This document shows positions 42,166 to 50,021 of a stretch of 64,000 nucleotides of DNA, one piece after another. The position numbers and the translations under genes are program-made. A model generated the notes under the pieces. The model was given only the letters and a program-made list of their open reading frames with translations. It had not been told where the DNA came from and ran no database searches. Source of the DNA: Erginobacter sp964587835 (GTDB lineage: Bacteria; Auribacterota; Erginobacteria; Erginobacterales; Erginobacteraceae); the NCBI GenBank assembly GCA_964587835.1, contig CAZPMN010000004.1, positions 1-64,000 of the forward strand, in the 5' to 3' direction. Positions within the stretch are counted from its first letter, which is position 1. Each line of letters starts with the position of its first letter.

Positions 42166-43440
42166 TCAGCGGAGCCAGAGTTCGCCCTTGCGGAGGGCCG
42201 TCTCCAGGGATTCCCGGGGGGTGGACTTGCCGAGCAGGGCCGCCTTGACCGCGTCATTCAGATACTCCCGGATTTGGAGCCAGCGGGCCATTCTCGGTTC
42301 AAAGAAGGCCCATTCCATCTCCTCGACGGGGACCCGGCTGTCGGGCCGTCTCTGGAACTCCTCCCGCATCATCTCCAGTTCGAGGGAGGACCGCCGGATC
42401 GGCACGTAGCCGGTCCGCAGGGCCCAGCGGGCCGAATTCTCGGAATTGGTGAACCACTTGATGAATTCCCAGGCCGCTTGCTGGCGCCGGAGGGAGGAGC
42501 GGGAGAAGATCACGATGTTGGTCCCGTAGACCAGGGAACCCCGTTTCTGGCGGGCCGGGAGGGGGGCGATCCCCCAATCGAATTTGAGTTGCTTCCGCAT
42601 GAAGGTTCTCGAGACGCAGGAGGCCACAATCATCGCCGTCTCGCCGGCGGCGAAATCCACCTGGTGCTGATAACCGCTGAGGTAAAAATCAGCGATCCGC
42701 TCCTTCCGAACCAGGTCAACCAGGAACTGGAGGGCCTCATCGCCTTGGGGCGAGGCAAAGAGCATCTCCTGGTCGGCCGGGTCGAAGATCTCCCCCCCGT
42801 TTTGAACCAGGAGACACTCGAAGTAGGTGGCGTGATCAGTGAATTTGAAGCCCCACTGGTTCGGCTGGCCGTCCCCGGTCAGATCCCGGGTCAGGACCCG
42901 GCAGGCTTCGGAGAATTCCGCCCAGGTCTCCGGCGGCCGGTCCGGGTTGAGCCCGGCCCGCCGGAAGAGATCCTTGTTGTAGTAGAGAACGGGGACCGAT
43001 TTGTTAAAGGGGAGCGACATCAGTCTTCCCCCGTAGTGGCTGTTCTCAACCAATACCGGGAAGAAATCCTCCTCCAGTTCTTGTTTGAAGTCGTCGGAGG
43101 CGAGTTCCCCCAGGTCGACCAGGGCCTCCCCCCCCATCAGGGTCGAGATCCAGGCTTCGTAGGCCTGGGCCAGATCGGGCTGGTTCCGGGCGACGATCGA
43201 GGCCAGGATCTTTTGTTTCAGGGCTTCGTAGCTGCCCATGCTCTGGGATTTGACGAAGATGTCGGGATGGGCGGCGTTGAACTCGTCTATCAGTTCATTG
43301 AGTACCTCCCCCAGCGGCCCTCCCATTGCGTGCCAGAAGCGTAAGGTTATTTTTTCTTCCATCTTTTCGTCCGTTCCTTCGGAACAGCCGAAAAATGAAA
43401 GAAAAAAGATTAAAAAGATCAGGGAGACAAGATTTCTCAT
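42166..43440 (-). CDS. Sugar ABC transporter substrate-binding lipoprotein
   Basis: The product (424 residues) begins with a lipoprotein-like signal ending in FFGC (Cys about residue 18). The rest matches family 1 extracellular solute-binding proteins: TLRFWHAMGGP, the MSLPFNKSVPVLYYNKDLFR strand region, and a C-terminal AWEFIKWFT segment. Such proteins bind sugars or glycerol phosphate in the periplasm. The ATG at 43440 is chosen for the signal. It is followed by two permease genes, but by no ATPase gene. Confidence 0.9.
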   Translation of the reverse strand: MRNLVSLIFLIFFLSFFGCSEGTDEKMEEKITLRFWHAMGGPLGEVLNELIDEFNAAHPDIFVKSQSMGSYEALKQKILASIVARNQPDLAQAYEAWISTLMGGEALVDLGELASDDFKQELEEDFFPVLVENSHYGGRLMSLPFNKSVPVLYYNKDLFRRAGLNPDRPPETWAEFSEACRVLTRDLTGDGQPNQWGFKFTDHATYFECLLVQNGGEIFDPADQEMLFASPQGDEALQFLVDLVRKERIADFYLSGYQHQVDFAAGETAMIVASCVSRTFMRKQLKFDWGIAPLPARQKRGSLVYGTNIVIFSRSSLRRQQAAWEFIKWFTNSENSARWALRTGYVPIRRSSLELEMMREEFQRRPDSRVPVEEMEWAFFEPRMARWLQIREYLNDAVKAALLGKSTPRESLETALRKGELWLR

Positions 43441-43511
43441 GGTGCAATAATGAAGAATCTGGTTCATTAGGATTTTTTTCAGGATGAAATTTTCGCAGAA
43501 AACTTCATCTA

Positions 43512-44825
43512 TCAACCTTTCATTCCGGAGCGGGTGATCCCCTCGACAAAATGCTTCTGGGCCAGGAAGAAGATGACCAGGAGGGGAAGGACCGAGAAGG
43601 TGGAGGCGGCCATCAGAAGTTCCCAGTCGGTGCCGCTTTCCTGGTTGAAGACCGCCAACCCGACCTGGAGCGGCCGCATCTCCGGAGTATTGGTCATCAC
43701 CAGCGGCCAGAGGAGTTGGTTCCAGATCATGATAAAGGTAAAAAGCGATACGGTCAGGATCACCGGGGCGGAGACCGGGAGGACGATCTGGAAGAGAGTC
43801 CGCAGCCGTCCGCAGCCGTCGATGCTGGCGGCGTCGAAGAGGTCCTGGGGTAGGGTCTCGAAATGCTGCCGCATAAAGTAGATGCCGAAGACCGCCCCCA
43901 GAAACGGGACCACCAGGGCGGCATAGGTGTTGACCCAGCCCAGCCAGGAGATGATGGCGTAGTTGGGGATCAGGATTACCTGGCTGGGGATCATCATCGT
44001 GGCCAGGAGAAGAAGGAAGAGCGGTTCCTTGAGGGGAAACTTCATCCGGGCGAAGGCGTAGGCGGCCAGGGCTGAGGTGATCACCTGCCCGATGGTGACC
44101 AGAACGGAGACCAGCACGCTGTTGAAGAAGTAGCGGGCGAAGGGAGCCGCCTGCCAGGCTTTCTTGAAGTTCTCCCAGAGAAACCGTCTCCGGATGATCC
44201 GATCCCGGGAAACCGCGGTTACCTCTCCCCTCCTCTCTCCGGCCAGGATGACCACCGGGACGGGTCGGGAGGGTTCAACCGCCTGCCCGGCGATCCGCCC
44301 GAGGTTCTCCCGGAGCCGCTCAAGTTCGTCCAGGAACCGCGCGCGGGCCGGGGGGGAAAGAATTTCCGGGATCCCGGAATCCCGCAGCCGGCGGTCGGCT
44401 TCATCGCTCAGGGCGGATATCCTCTTCTCGACCGCTTCGGGGGGACGGTACCGGTTGAAGAACTTCTCGATCTCCAGCCGGAGGAAGCTGAAGGTATTGG
44501 TCAGGGTCGCCCGCAGCTCCGTCCGTCCCCTGATCTCACTGCCGATCGCCCCCGCGATTTCCCCTTCCCGAGCGGAGATCTCCCCCTCCAGGTCGAGGGA
44601 GAGGGCAAACTCCACCTGCTCCGGTTTTCCCTCCACTTCGATGTACTTCTTGGCTTCCGGGATCAGGGATACTCTCGCCGCCAGGACTTCCAGCGAGGAC
44701 TTGAAAGAGGTGCTGATCATCCAGATAAAGGGGAAGACCATCGTCAAACTTCCCGCCAACAGGACCAGGTAGATCAGGAGCCGGGGGGAGATGATCTTGC
44801 CTTGGCTGGTTAATTGCTTCATCAC
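43512..44825 (-). CDS. MalG/UgpE-like ABC permease with a large external insertion
   Basis: The protein (437 residues against about 280 normally) has the inner-membrane permease core with six helices and the EAA loop FDAASIDGCGRLRTLFQIVL that contacts the ATPase. Between helix 1 and helix 2 is an insertion of about 170 residues (about 50-220), mostly charged helices, which would lie in the periplasm. Usual proteins have 30-50 residues there. It starts 72 bp from the binding-protein ATG. The function of the insertion is unknown. Confidence 0.9.
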   Translation of the reverse strand: MMKQLTSQGKIISPRLLIYLVLLAGSLTMVFPFIWMISTSFKSSLEVLAARVSLIPEAKKYIEVEGKPEQVEFALSLDLEGEISAREGEIAGAIGSEIRGRTELRATLTNTFSFLRLEIEKFFNRYRPPEAVEKRISALSDEADRRLRDSGIPEILSPPARARFLDELERLRENLGRIAGQAVEPSRPVPVVILAGERRGEVTAVSRDRIIRRRFLWENFKKAWQAAPFARYFFNSVLVSVLVTIGQVITSALAAYAFARMKFPLKEPLFLLLLATMMIPSQVILIPNYAIISWLGWVNTYAALVVPFLGAVFGIYFMRQHFETLPQDLFDAASIDGCGRLRTLFQIVLPVSAPVILTVSLFTFIMIWNQLLWPLVMTNTPEMRPLQVGLAVFNQESGTDWELLMAASTFSVLPLLVIFFLAQKHFVEGITRSGMKG

Positions 44826-44840
44826 TGGTCGCTTTCCCGC

Positions 44841-45731
44841 CTAACTCTCGTAGGCGGCCTTTTTGCCGAGGACCTTCTTCTGTAGCACTGTCAGAAAGAG
44901 GATAATGAAGAAGAGCACGTAGGCGATCGCGCAGGCGTAGCCGAAGAGGTTGTTATTGAAGGCGGTCCGATAGAGGTAGAAAACCCCTGTGGTGGTGGAT
45001 TGGAGCGGCCCGCCGCCGGGGGTGAGGATAAAGACCGGAACGAACATCTGGAAGGAAAAGATGGTGGAGATGGTGAGGAGGAAGAGCGTGGTCGGAAAGA
45101 GGAGCGGCCAGGTGATGAAACGGAACTTGGCCAGGGCGTTGGCCCCGTCGATATCGGCGGCTTCGTAGTAGGAGGAGTTGATGTCCAGCAGCCGGGTCAG
45201 GAAGATCAGGATATTGAAGCCCATTGTCTTCCAGACAATGAAGAGGATGATCGCGACCCGGGCCCAGGTGGGGTCCTGGAGCCACCGGATCTCACCGGGA
45301 TCGGCCCCGAAGAGGGATCCGACGGCGTTGATGACCAGGTTGAGCAGTCCCCGGGGCTGAAGGATCCAGCGCCAGACAATGGCGATGGCGGTCATCGAGG
45401 CTATGTAGGGTATGAAGAAGGCGGTCCGAAAGAAACCGAGGCCGCGAATCTTCTTGCTCAACAGGACCGCCACCAGAAGGGAAAGGCCGAGTCCGAAGAC
45501 GATTGATCCCAGGGAGAAGATGGCGGTATTGAGGAGGGAGAGGAGGAATTCCGAATCCTGAATGAGGATCAGGTAGTTTCTCAGGCCGATAAACTCGGAG
45601 GGGGAGACCATATCCCAGCGGAAGAAGCTGAGATAGAGGGCGTAGAACATCGGGAGAATGAGAAAGACCAGGATCACCACGAAGGCGGGGAGGATGTAGA
45701 GCAAAGGACTGAATTTCGCGAGTCTGCTCAT
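44841..45731 (-). CDS. MalF/UgpA-like ABC permease
   Basis: The second permease of the transporter has 296 residues with six hydrophobic helices. The EAA loop is YEAADIDGANALAKFRFITW. It is upstream of the other permease (16 bp) and together they form a heterodimer that should take sugars or related solutes from the binding protein at 42166. The ATPase must be encoded elsewhere, as with shared MsmK-type ATPases. Confidence 0.92.
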   Translation of the reverse strand: MSRLAKFSPLLYILPAFVVILVFLILPMFYALYLSFFRWDMVSPSEFIGLRNYLILIQDSEFLLSLLNTAIFSLGSIVFGLGLSLLVAVLLSKKIRGLGFFRTAFFIPYIASMTAIAIVWRWILQPRGLLNLVINAVGSLFGADPGEIRWLQDPTWARVAIILFIVWKTMGFNILIFLTRLLDINSSYYEAADIDGANALAKFRFITWPLLFPTTLFLLTISTIFSFQMFVPVFILTPGGGPLQSTTTGVFYLYRTAFNNNLFGYACAIAYVLFFIILFLTVLQKKVLGKKAAYES

Positions 45732-45739
45732 GGTCAGCT

Positions 45740-45769
45740 CACCGCTTACTGCTTACTGCTTACTGCTTA
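45740..45769 (-). repeat. Heptanucleotide repeat over a stop codon
   Basis: Four near-perfect ACTGCTT units lie between the permease start and the upstream gene, overlapping the stop codon of the gene at 45760. On the gene's sense strand they read AGCAGTA. Confidence 0.7.
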
Positions 45770-47622
45770 TCGTCCTCCCCCACCCTCGCCGCCCGTTCCC
45801 GATGATAGGCGGCCAATCCCACGTCACCCGCAGCCTCAAAATAGAAGGCGAGGTTCTTCCGGTCTCGAACCGAGTTCGGATTGAGTTCCACCGCCCGTTG
45901 GAGGTGGTGGTAAAGCTGCTGGTTCTCGCCCTCTTCCCGGCTAGGGTCCGCCAGCAAGGAATGGGCCCGCCAGGAAATGGGGTCAATGGCCAGCGCACTC
46001 TGTCCTGCTTCCCGGGCCCGTTGCCGCTCACCCTGTTCCAGGTACAGACTGCAGAGGCGCAGGTCGGGTTCGGGGCTGTACGGCTCCCTCTCTTTCGCCT
46101 TCCGGTAGTGTCGTTCCGCCGCCGCCGGATCTCCTTTGTCCGCGGCGATCGATCCCAGGACCAGTTCAGCCCCCGCGAGTTCGGGATGAAGTGTCAGCGC
46201 CTGTTCCGCCAGTTTCCGGGCCTGGGTTGCCTTCCCCTCCATATTCGCCTTTTGTGCCCGAAAGAGCAAGCGATTTGTCTCGGAGCGCATCTCCACCCGG
46301 TGCCGGGAACGGGTGGCGAGGACCAGGAAGGGAAGCAGGATGGCCGCCGCGGCTACCCGCTTCATCCTCCGTTCCCTCAGGGAGCGCCAGAGAAAGATGA
46401 TCGTTCCGGCCGCCGGGACGGCCAGGGCCGGAACCATCAGCAGCCGGCTTCTCCCCCGGAAGAAGAAAATGATTATCGCTGCCGCCTGGGCTGCCAGGTA
46501 GAAGAAGAACGGCTGCCCGGCCGGGCGTTGCCGGCAGAGAAGGAAGATGCCCAGCAGGGCCGGGGGGAGAATTATTCCGAAGCAGAGCAGCGGCAGACCG
46601 AAGAGCCTCCAGGCTTTCCCGGCCTCGGCCTCGGTGCCGAGATCGAAATATTCCCGGGGGCTGAAGATCAGTCGGAACTTCCTGCCCAAAAGTCGCAGCT
46701 CCTCCCCGGGATGGTTGGTCAGGTAAAGCCATCCTTCCCGGAACCAGAAACGGGAAACCCCGGCGGCATCCAGTTCCCGGCCGGTCCGTCTCTCGGCTTC
46801 CCGGCGGCTGTCGGTGATGATCCCGGTGGCTGAGGGGGTGAGGAAGAGCGGCGTTCGGAAACCACCGTTGGCCTCCGGATTGTTCCCGATATAGAAATTG
46901 ATCCCCGAATGGGCGGTCAGGAGGACCGGCCCCCTGGACCTCCGACTGTTTCGGGCCGCGTACGGCAGCAGAACCGCCAGGATGCCGATGACGGTCAAAA
47001 CCTCTCTCCAGAACAGTGCTGGTCCCCTCCCCCGCTCCCGGGGGATCCGGAAGAGGATCAGGAGAAGGGCGAAGAGCAAATTGCCGGGGGCGAAGATCGA
47101 CGCCAGTCCGAGGAGAAATCCGCCGACCAACCAGGACAGGAGGTGTCCGGACTTGGGCAGGTATGTCCACCAGGCCAGGGCGAGCAGGGAGAAGAAGAGG
47201 GCCGGGCCGGTCGGAAGCAGCCGGTTCTCAAAAAAGATGATCGGACCGTAGAAGACCACGATCAGCCCAGCCAGCAACCCTCCCCCCGGCCCCAATAATT
47301 TCCGGCCGATCAGGAAGGTCAACCCGCAGCCCAGTCCGCCCAGAAGGGCTTGAAAGGCCCAGACCAGTTTAGGACGTCTCCCCGCCGTTCGGTAGATGGT
47401 CGTCAGCAGGCTCGGATAACCGGGAAGGGCGTAAATTTCTCCCGGAAAGAACGACCGCCCGGCCGCGTGAGCCGCGGCCAGGCGGTCGTAGTTGTACTCG
47501 TCCATCCCGGCGGGGAAGTCGTACCGGTTGGGATCAAACGCCCGCTCCGCCTGGAAAGCCCCCCGGACTGCTAACCCCAGCAGGGACACCGCCAGGAAGA
47601 TCAGGATGTTCCTCTTCTCCAA
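45760..47622 (-). CDS. GT-C (family 39-like) membrane glycosyltransferase with C-terminal TPRs
   Basis: The 620-residue protein has about 10 membrane helices in residues 5-420 and TPR units from about 430 to the end (AEQALTLHPELAGAELVLGS, AERHYRKAKEREPYSPEPDL). The first outer loop carries the acidic pair in AGMDEYNYDRLAA, as in ArnT/PMT-type glycosyltransferases using polyprenyl-phosphate sugars. The TPRs place it with the TMTC-like gene at 11292 in design. The sugar and acceptor are unknown. Confidence 0.8.
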   Translation of the reverse strand: MEKRNILIFLAVSLLGLAVRGAFQAERAFDPNRYDFPAGMDEYNYDRLAAAHAAGRSFFPGEIYALPGYPSLLTTIYRTAGRRPKLVWAFQALLGGLGCGLTFLIGRKLLGPGGGLLAGLIVVFYGPIIFFENRLLPTGPALFFSLLALAWWTYLPKSGHLLSWLVGGFLLGLASIFAPGNLLFALLLILFRIPRERGRGPALFWREVLTVIGILAVLLPYAARNSRRSRGPVLLTAHSGINFYIGNNPEANGGFRTPLFLTPSATGIITDSRREAERRTGRELDAAGVSRFWFREGWLYLTNHPGEELRLLGRKFRLIFSPREYFDLGTEAEAGKAWRLFGLPLLCFGIILPPALLGIFLLCRQRPAGQPFFFYLAAQAAAIIIFFFRGRSRLLMVPALAVPAAGTIIFLWRSLRERRMKRVAAAAILLPFLVLATRSRHRVEMRSETNRLLFRAQKANMEGKATQARKLAEQALTLHPELAGAELVLGSIAADKGDPAAAERHYRKAKEREPYSPEPDLRLCSLYLEQGERQRAREAGQSALAIDPISWRAHSLLADPSREEGENQQLYHHLQRAVELNPNSVRDRKNLAFYFEAAGDVGLAAYHRERAARVGEDDKQ

Positions 47623-47958
47623 TTACGCTTCCGGAGTCACTTCTCCGCCGGAGGTCTTACCCGGGGCGAGATTCTCCCGGATTGTATTCAGGTTCTCGGC
47701 GATCCGAAAGATGACGATGATCAGTTCCAGGTAGATCCTGGCCAGCAGCATCATAACCAGGTAGATCACCGGGGAGAGGATTAAGAAGATCAATCCCATC
47801 CACCAGGATTCGCTGGCAAACCCGGTGATAATCATCACAATAACCCAGATCCCCACTCCGACCATGGCCAGACCGAGCAGGAACTTGATCACCTTGGTGG
47901 TGACAAAATCCGAAAATGAGAAATCAAATATTGTCCTCAGAAAGCCTTTTTCCTGCAT
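47623..47958 (-). CDS. DUF4282 membrane protein
   Basis: The product (111 residues) has a short N-terminal amphipathic stretch (FDFSFSDFVTTKVIKFL), two membrane helices (about 25-47 and 52-75) and a helical C-terminus (YLELIIVIFRIAENLNTI). This is the layout of the DUF4282 family, whose function is unknown. It starts just upstream of the GT-C/TPR gene, the stop and the next start being directly adjacent. Confidence 0.85.
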   Translation of the reverse strand: MQEKGFLRTIFDFSFSDFVTTKVIKFLLGLAMVGVGIWVIVMIITGFASESWWMGLIFLILSPVIYLVMMLLARIYLELIIVIFRIAENLNTIRENLAPGKTSGGEVTPEA

Positions 47959-48002
47959 CGCCGATCCTCCTTGGTTTGGCCCGCGAAACCGATCGGGCCG
48001 GT

Positions 48003-48413
48003 TTAGGGGTTGACGTTGGTCAGGGACATAGTATCAAAATCTATCCGCCGGTAGTAGCAATTTCTTGCTTCTCCGAGGCGGTTTTTCGTATGGCAGATCC
48101 CTCCCCGGCGGGGCCGGACCCGGTAGAGGAGCGAGTTCTGCTCGCAGTTAACGTAGGCCTCCACCAGCTCGAAGGTCTCCCCCGAGGTCTTGCCCTTCTC
48201 CCAGAGTTTGTTGCGGGAGGTGGACCAGAGAACCAGGGAGCGGGAAGCGAATGACTTTCTCATCGCCTCCTCGTTGGTGTAGGCGACCAGGATCACCTCC
48301 CCGGTCCCGATATCCTGGACCGCCACCGGAATTACGTCCGGGCAATTCTCCGATACCTTCCGGATCTTGCCGAAATCCAGTTTCAGTTCCTTCCCTTCCT
48401 CCAGTTCCTTCAC
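48003..48413 (-). CDS. hisI: Phosphoribosyl-AMP cyclohydrolase (HisI), variant metal site
   Basis: HisI opens the ring of phosphoribosyl-AMP in the third step of histidine synthesis. The 136-residue product has LWSTSRNKLWEKGKTSGET and CHTKNRLGEARNCYY with the zinc Cys residues. The usual DCDxD motif reads NCEQN, so the first zinc Cys is kept but the Asp residues that bind magnesium are Asn, Glu and Asn. The pattern may mark a subfamily. It is the last gene of the his operon here. There is no HisE domain. Confidence 0.88.
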   Translation of the reverse strand: MKELEEGKELKLDFGKIRKVSENCPDVIPVAVQDIGTGEVILVAYTNEEAMRKSFASRSLVLWSTSRNKLWEKGKTSGETFELVEAYVNCEQNSLLYRVRPRRGGICHTKNRLGEARNCYYRRIDFDTMSLTNVNP

Positions 48414-48430
48414 AATTTCTCCTTTGCCGT

Positions 48431-48494
48431 CACTGCTTACCGCTTACTGCTCACTGCTTCCCGATTACTGATTGCCGATTACTGATTACTTATT
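48431..48494 (-). repeat. Heptanucleotide repeat over the hisA stop codon
   Basis: About nine ACTGCTT/ATTACTG-type units run through the gap between hisA and hisI and supply the hisA stop codon (48486-48488). Confidence 0.7.
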
Positions 48495-49217
48495 ACCCGC
48501 CGCCGCCCGGATCGCTTCCGACAAATCCAGCGTCCCCGCGTAGATCGCCTTCCCGGTGATAACCCCGGCCAGCCCTTTTCTTTCCAGTTTCTTCAGGTTG
48601 CGGATGTCTTCCAGGTTGGAGACCCCCCCGGCGGCGATAACCTGCAATCCGGTCTGTTCCAGAAAATTCTCCAGCGCGGTTAGGTTCGGCCCCTCCAGTG
48701 TCCCGTCGGCGGTGGTGTCGGTGTGGATGACCAGGGTGAAGCCGATCTTCTTCAGGTCTTGGCCCAGATCCTCCGCCTTCAGTTCGGTCTTCTCCTCCCA
48801 GCCCCGGACCATCACTCTCCCGTCCCGGGCGTCGATCGAGGGAATGACCCGGTCCCGGAATTCCCGGTGGATCTCCACCAGGAAATCGGGGTCGTTAACC
48901 GCCCTGCTGCCCACGATCACCCGGTTCACTCCCCCGGCCAGGAGCGTCTCGATCGTCTCCGGGTTCCTCACTCCACCCCCCAGTTCTACCGGGATGGAGA
49001 CAGCGGAGATAATCTCCCTCACGGCCTTGAGGTTGCGAGGCTCCCCGGCAAAGGCCCCGTCGAGATCGACCACGTGGAGGAACTCCGCCCCTTCCCCCGC
49101 CCATCTCCGGGCCATCGCGGCCGGGTCCTCGGAGTAGACCGTCTCCCGATCCGCCTTTCCCTGGTAAAGCCGGACGCAGCGCCCGGATTTAATATCGATT
49201 GCCGGCAGTATGATCAT
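48486..49217 (-). CDS. hisA: HisA, ProFAR isomerase
   Basis: The TIM-barrel enzyme isomerises ProFAR to PRFAR in histidine synthesis. The 243-residue product begins IILPAIDIKSGRCVRLYQGK, with the first catalytic Asp, and contains HVVDLDGAFAGEP and the phosphate loops ELGGGVRNPE and AAGGVSNLED. The second catalytic Asp is in VIHTDTTADGTLEGPN. Length is typical. It follows hisB by 45 bp. Confidence 0.95.
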   Translation of the reverse strand: MIILPAIDIKSGRCVRLYQGKADRETVYSEDPAAMARRWAGEGAEFLHVVDLDGAFAGEPRNLKAVREIISAVSIPVELGGGVRNPETIETLLAGGVNRVIVGSRAVNDPDFLVEIHREFRDRVIPSIDARDGRVMVRGWEEKTELKAEDLGQDLKKIGFTLVIHTDTTADGTLEGPNLTALENFLEQTGLQVIAAGGVSNLEDIRNLKKLERKGLAGVITGKAIYAGTLDLSEAIRAAAGNK

Positions 49218-49219
49218 AG

Positions 49220-49254
49220 TTCTGTTTACTGCTCACTGCTTACCGCTCACTGTT
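49220..49254 (-). repeat. Heptanucleotide repeat between hisB and hisA
   Basis: Four to five units (TTTACTG, CTCACTG, CTTACCG, CTCACTG) occupy the gap, ending 8 bp from the hisB stop. Confidence 0.65.
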
Positions 49255-49262
49255 CCCCGACC

Positions 49263-49853
49263 CTACATCTTCCCCTTGGTCGAAGGCACCCCCTTGACCC
49301 GGGGATCAATCTCCACCGCCTCCCGCAGGGCCCGGCCCAGCCCCTTGAAGACCGCTTCGATGGTGTGATGGACGTCCTCCCCGTAAAGGACGTTGATATG
49401 GAGGGCGAAGCGGCCCTCGGCGGTGAGGGCGCGAAAGAATTCCTTGAAGAGTCCGACGTTGAAATCCCCGATCTTGATCCGGCGGATTTTTGGGTTGTAG
49501 ACCAGGAAACTCCGTCCCCCGATATCCACCGCCACCCCCGCTAGGGCCTCGTCCATCGGCAGGGAGGCCGACCCGTACCTGGCGATTCCCTGCTTCTCTC
49601 CCAGGGCCTGCAAGAGAGCCCGGCCCAGGCAGATCCCCAGGTCCTCGACCGTGTGATGATAATCCACCTCGAGGTCGCCCCGCGCCTTGACCTTGAGGTC
49701 AAAAAGGCCGTGGCGGCCGAAGAGTTCCAGCATATGATCGAAGAAAGGGATCCCCGTATCGATCGCCGTCTTCCCCTCGCCGTCCAGGTTCAGCTGAATG
49801 GATATATCAGTCTCTTTGGTCTTTCTCTGCACCCGGGATAATCTTTTCTTCAT
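49263..49853 (-). CDS. hisB: HisB, imidazoleglycerol-phosphate dehydratase
   Basis: The enzyme converts imidazole glycerol phosphate to imidazole acetol phosphate. The 196-residue product has both metal motifs: FFDHMLELFGRHGLFDL with DYHHTVEDLGICLG, and HHTIEAVFKGLGRALRE. There is no phosphatase domain, so it is the monofunctional type. The ATG at 49853 has AAAAGGAAC 7 bp upstream; a GTG at 49859 is too close to that site. Confidence 0.95.
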   Translation of the reverse strand: MKKRLSRVQRKTKETDISIQLNLDGEGKTAIDTGIPFFDHMLELFGRHGLFDLKVKARGDLEVDYHHTVEDLGICLGRALLQALGEKQGIARYGSASLPMDEALAGVAVDIGGRSFLVYNPKIRRIKIGDFNVGLFKEFFRALTAEGRFALHINVLYGEDVHHTIEAVFKGLGRALREAVEIDPRVKGVPSTKGKM

Positions 49854-49868
49854 AATCACCGTTCCTTT

Positions 49869-49896
49869 TAACCCGATTTATTCATAAATCGGGTTA
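49869..49896. repeat. Palindrome just upstream of the hisB ribosome-binding site
   Basis: Perfect 13-bp arms (TAACCCGATTTAT and its complement) flank a 2-nt centre. On the hisB strand the hairpin ends directly before the ribosome-binding site. No T-run follows, so it is not a standard terminator. Confidence 0.6.
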
Positions 49897-49943
49897 GTAA
49901 GCTCCCACTGGTCTTGCCGAACCACTGCCGGAATACCGGCACT

Positions 49944-49991
49944 TGGAAATTGGATATTCCTTGTTGGATATTGGATATTCAGATATTCAAT
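49944..49991. repeat. TTGGATA-type short repeat
   Basis: GGATATT or a close variant recurs about five times in the hisC-hisB gap, with irregular 7-15 bp spacing. It is a low-complexity dispersed repeat with no visible gene content. Confidence 0.45.
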
Positions 49992-50021
49992 AATCCTCCA
50001 CCGGGGTGCCACATCTGAAAA

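Noticed and set aside
42088..43344. 418-residue + strand open frame
   Set aside because: It is opposite the ABC substrate-binding gene, with no signal peptide or domain, so it is treated as a shadow.
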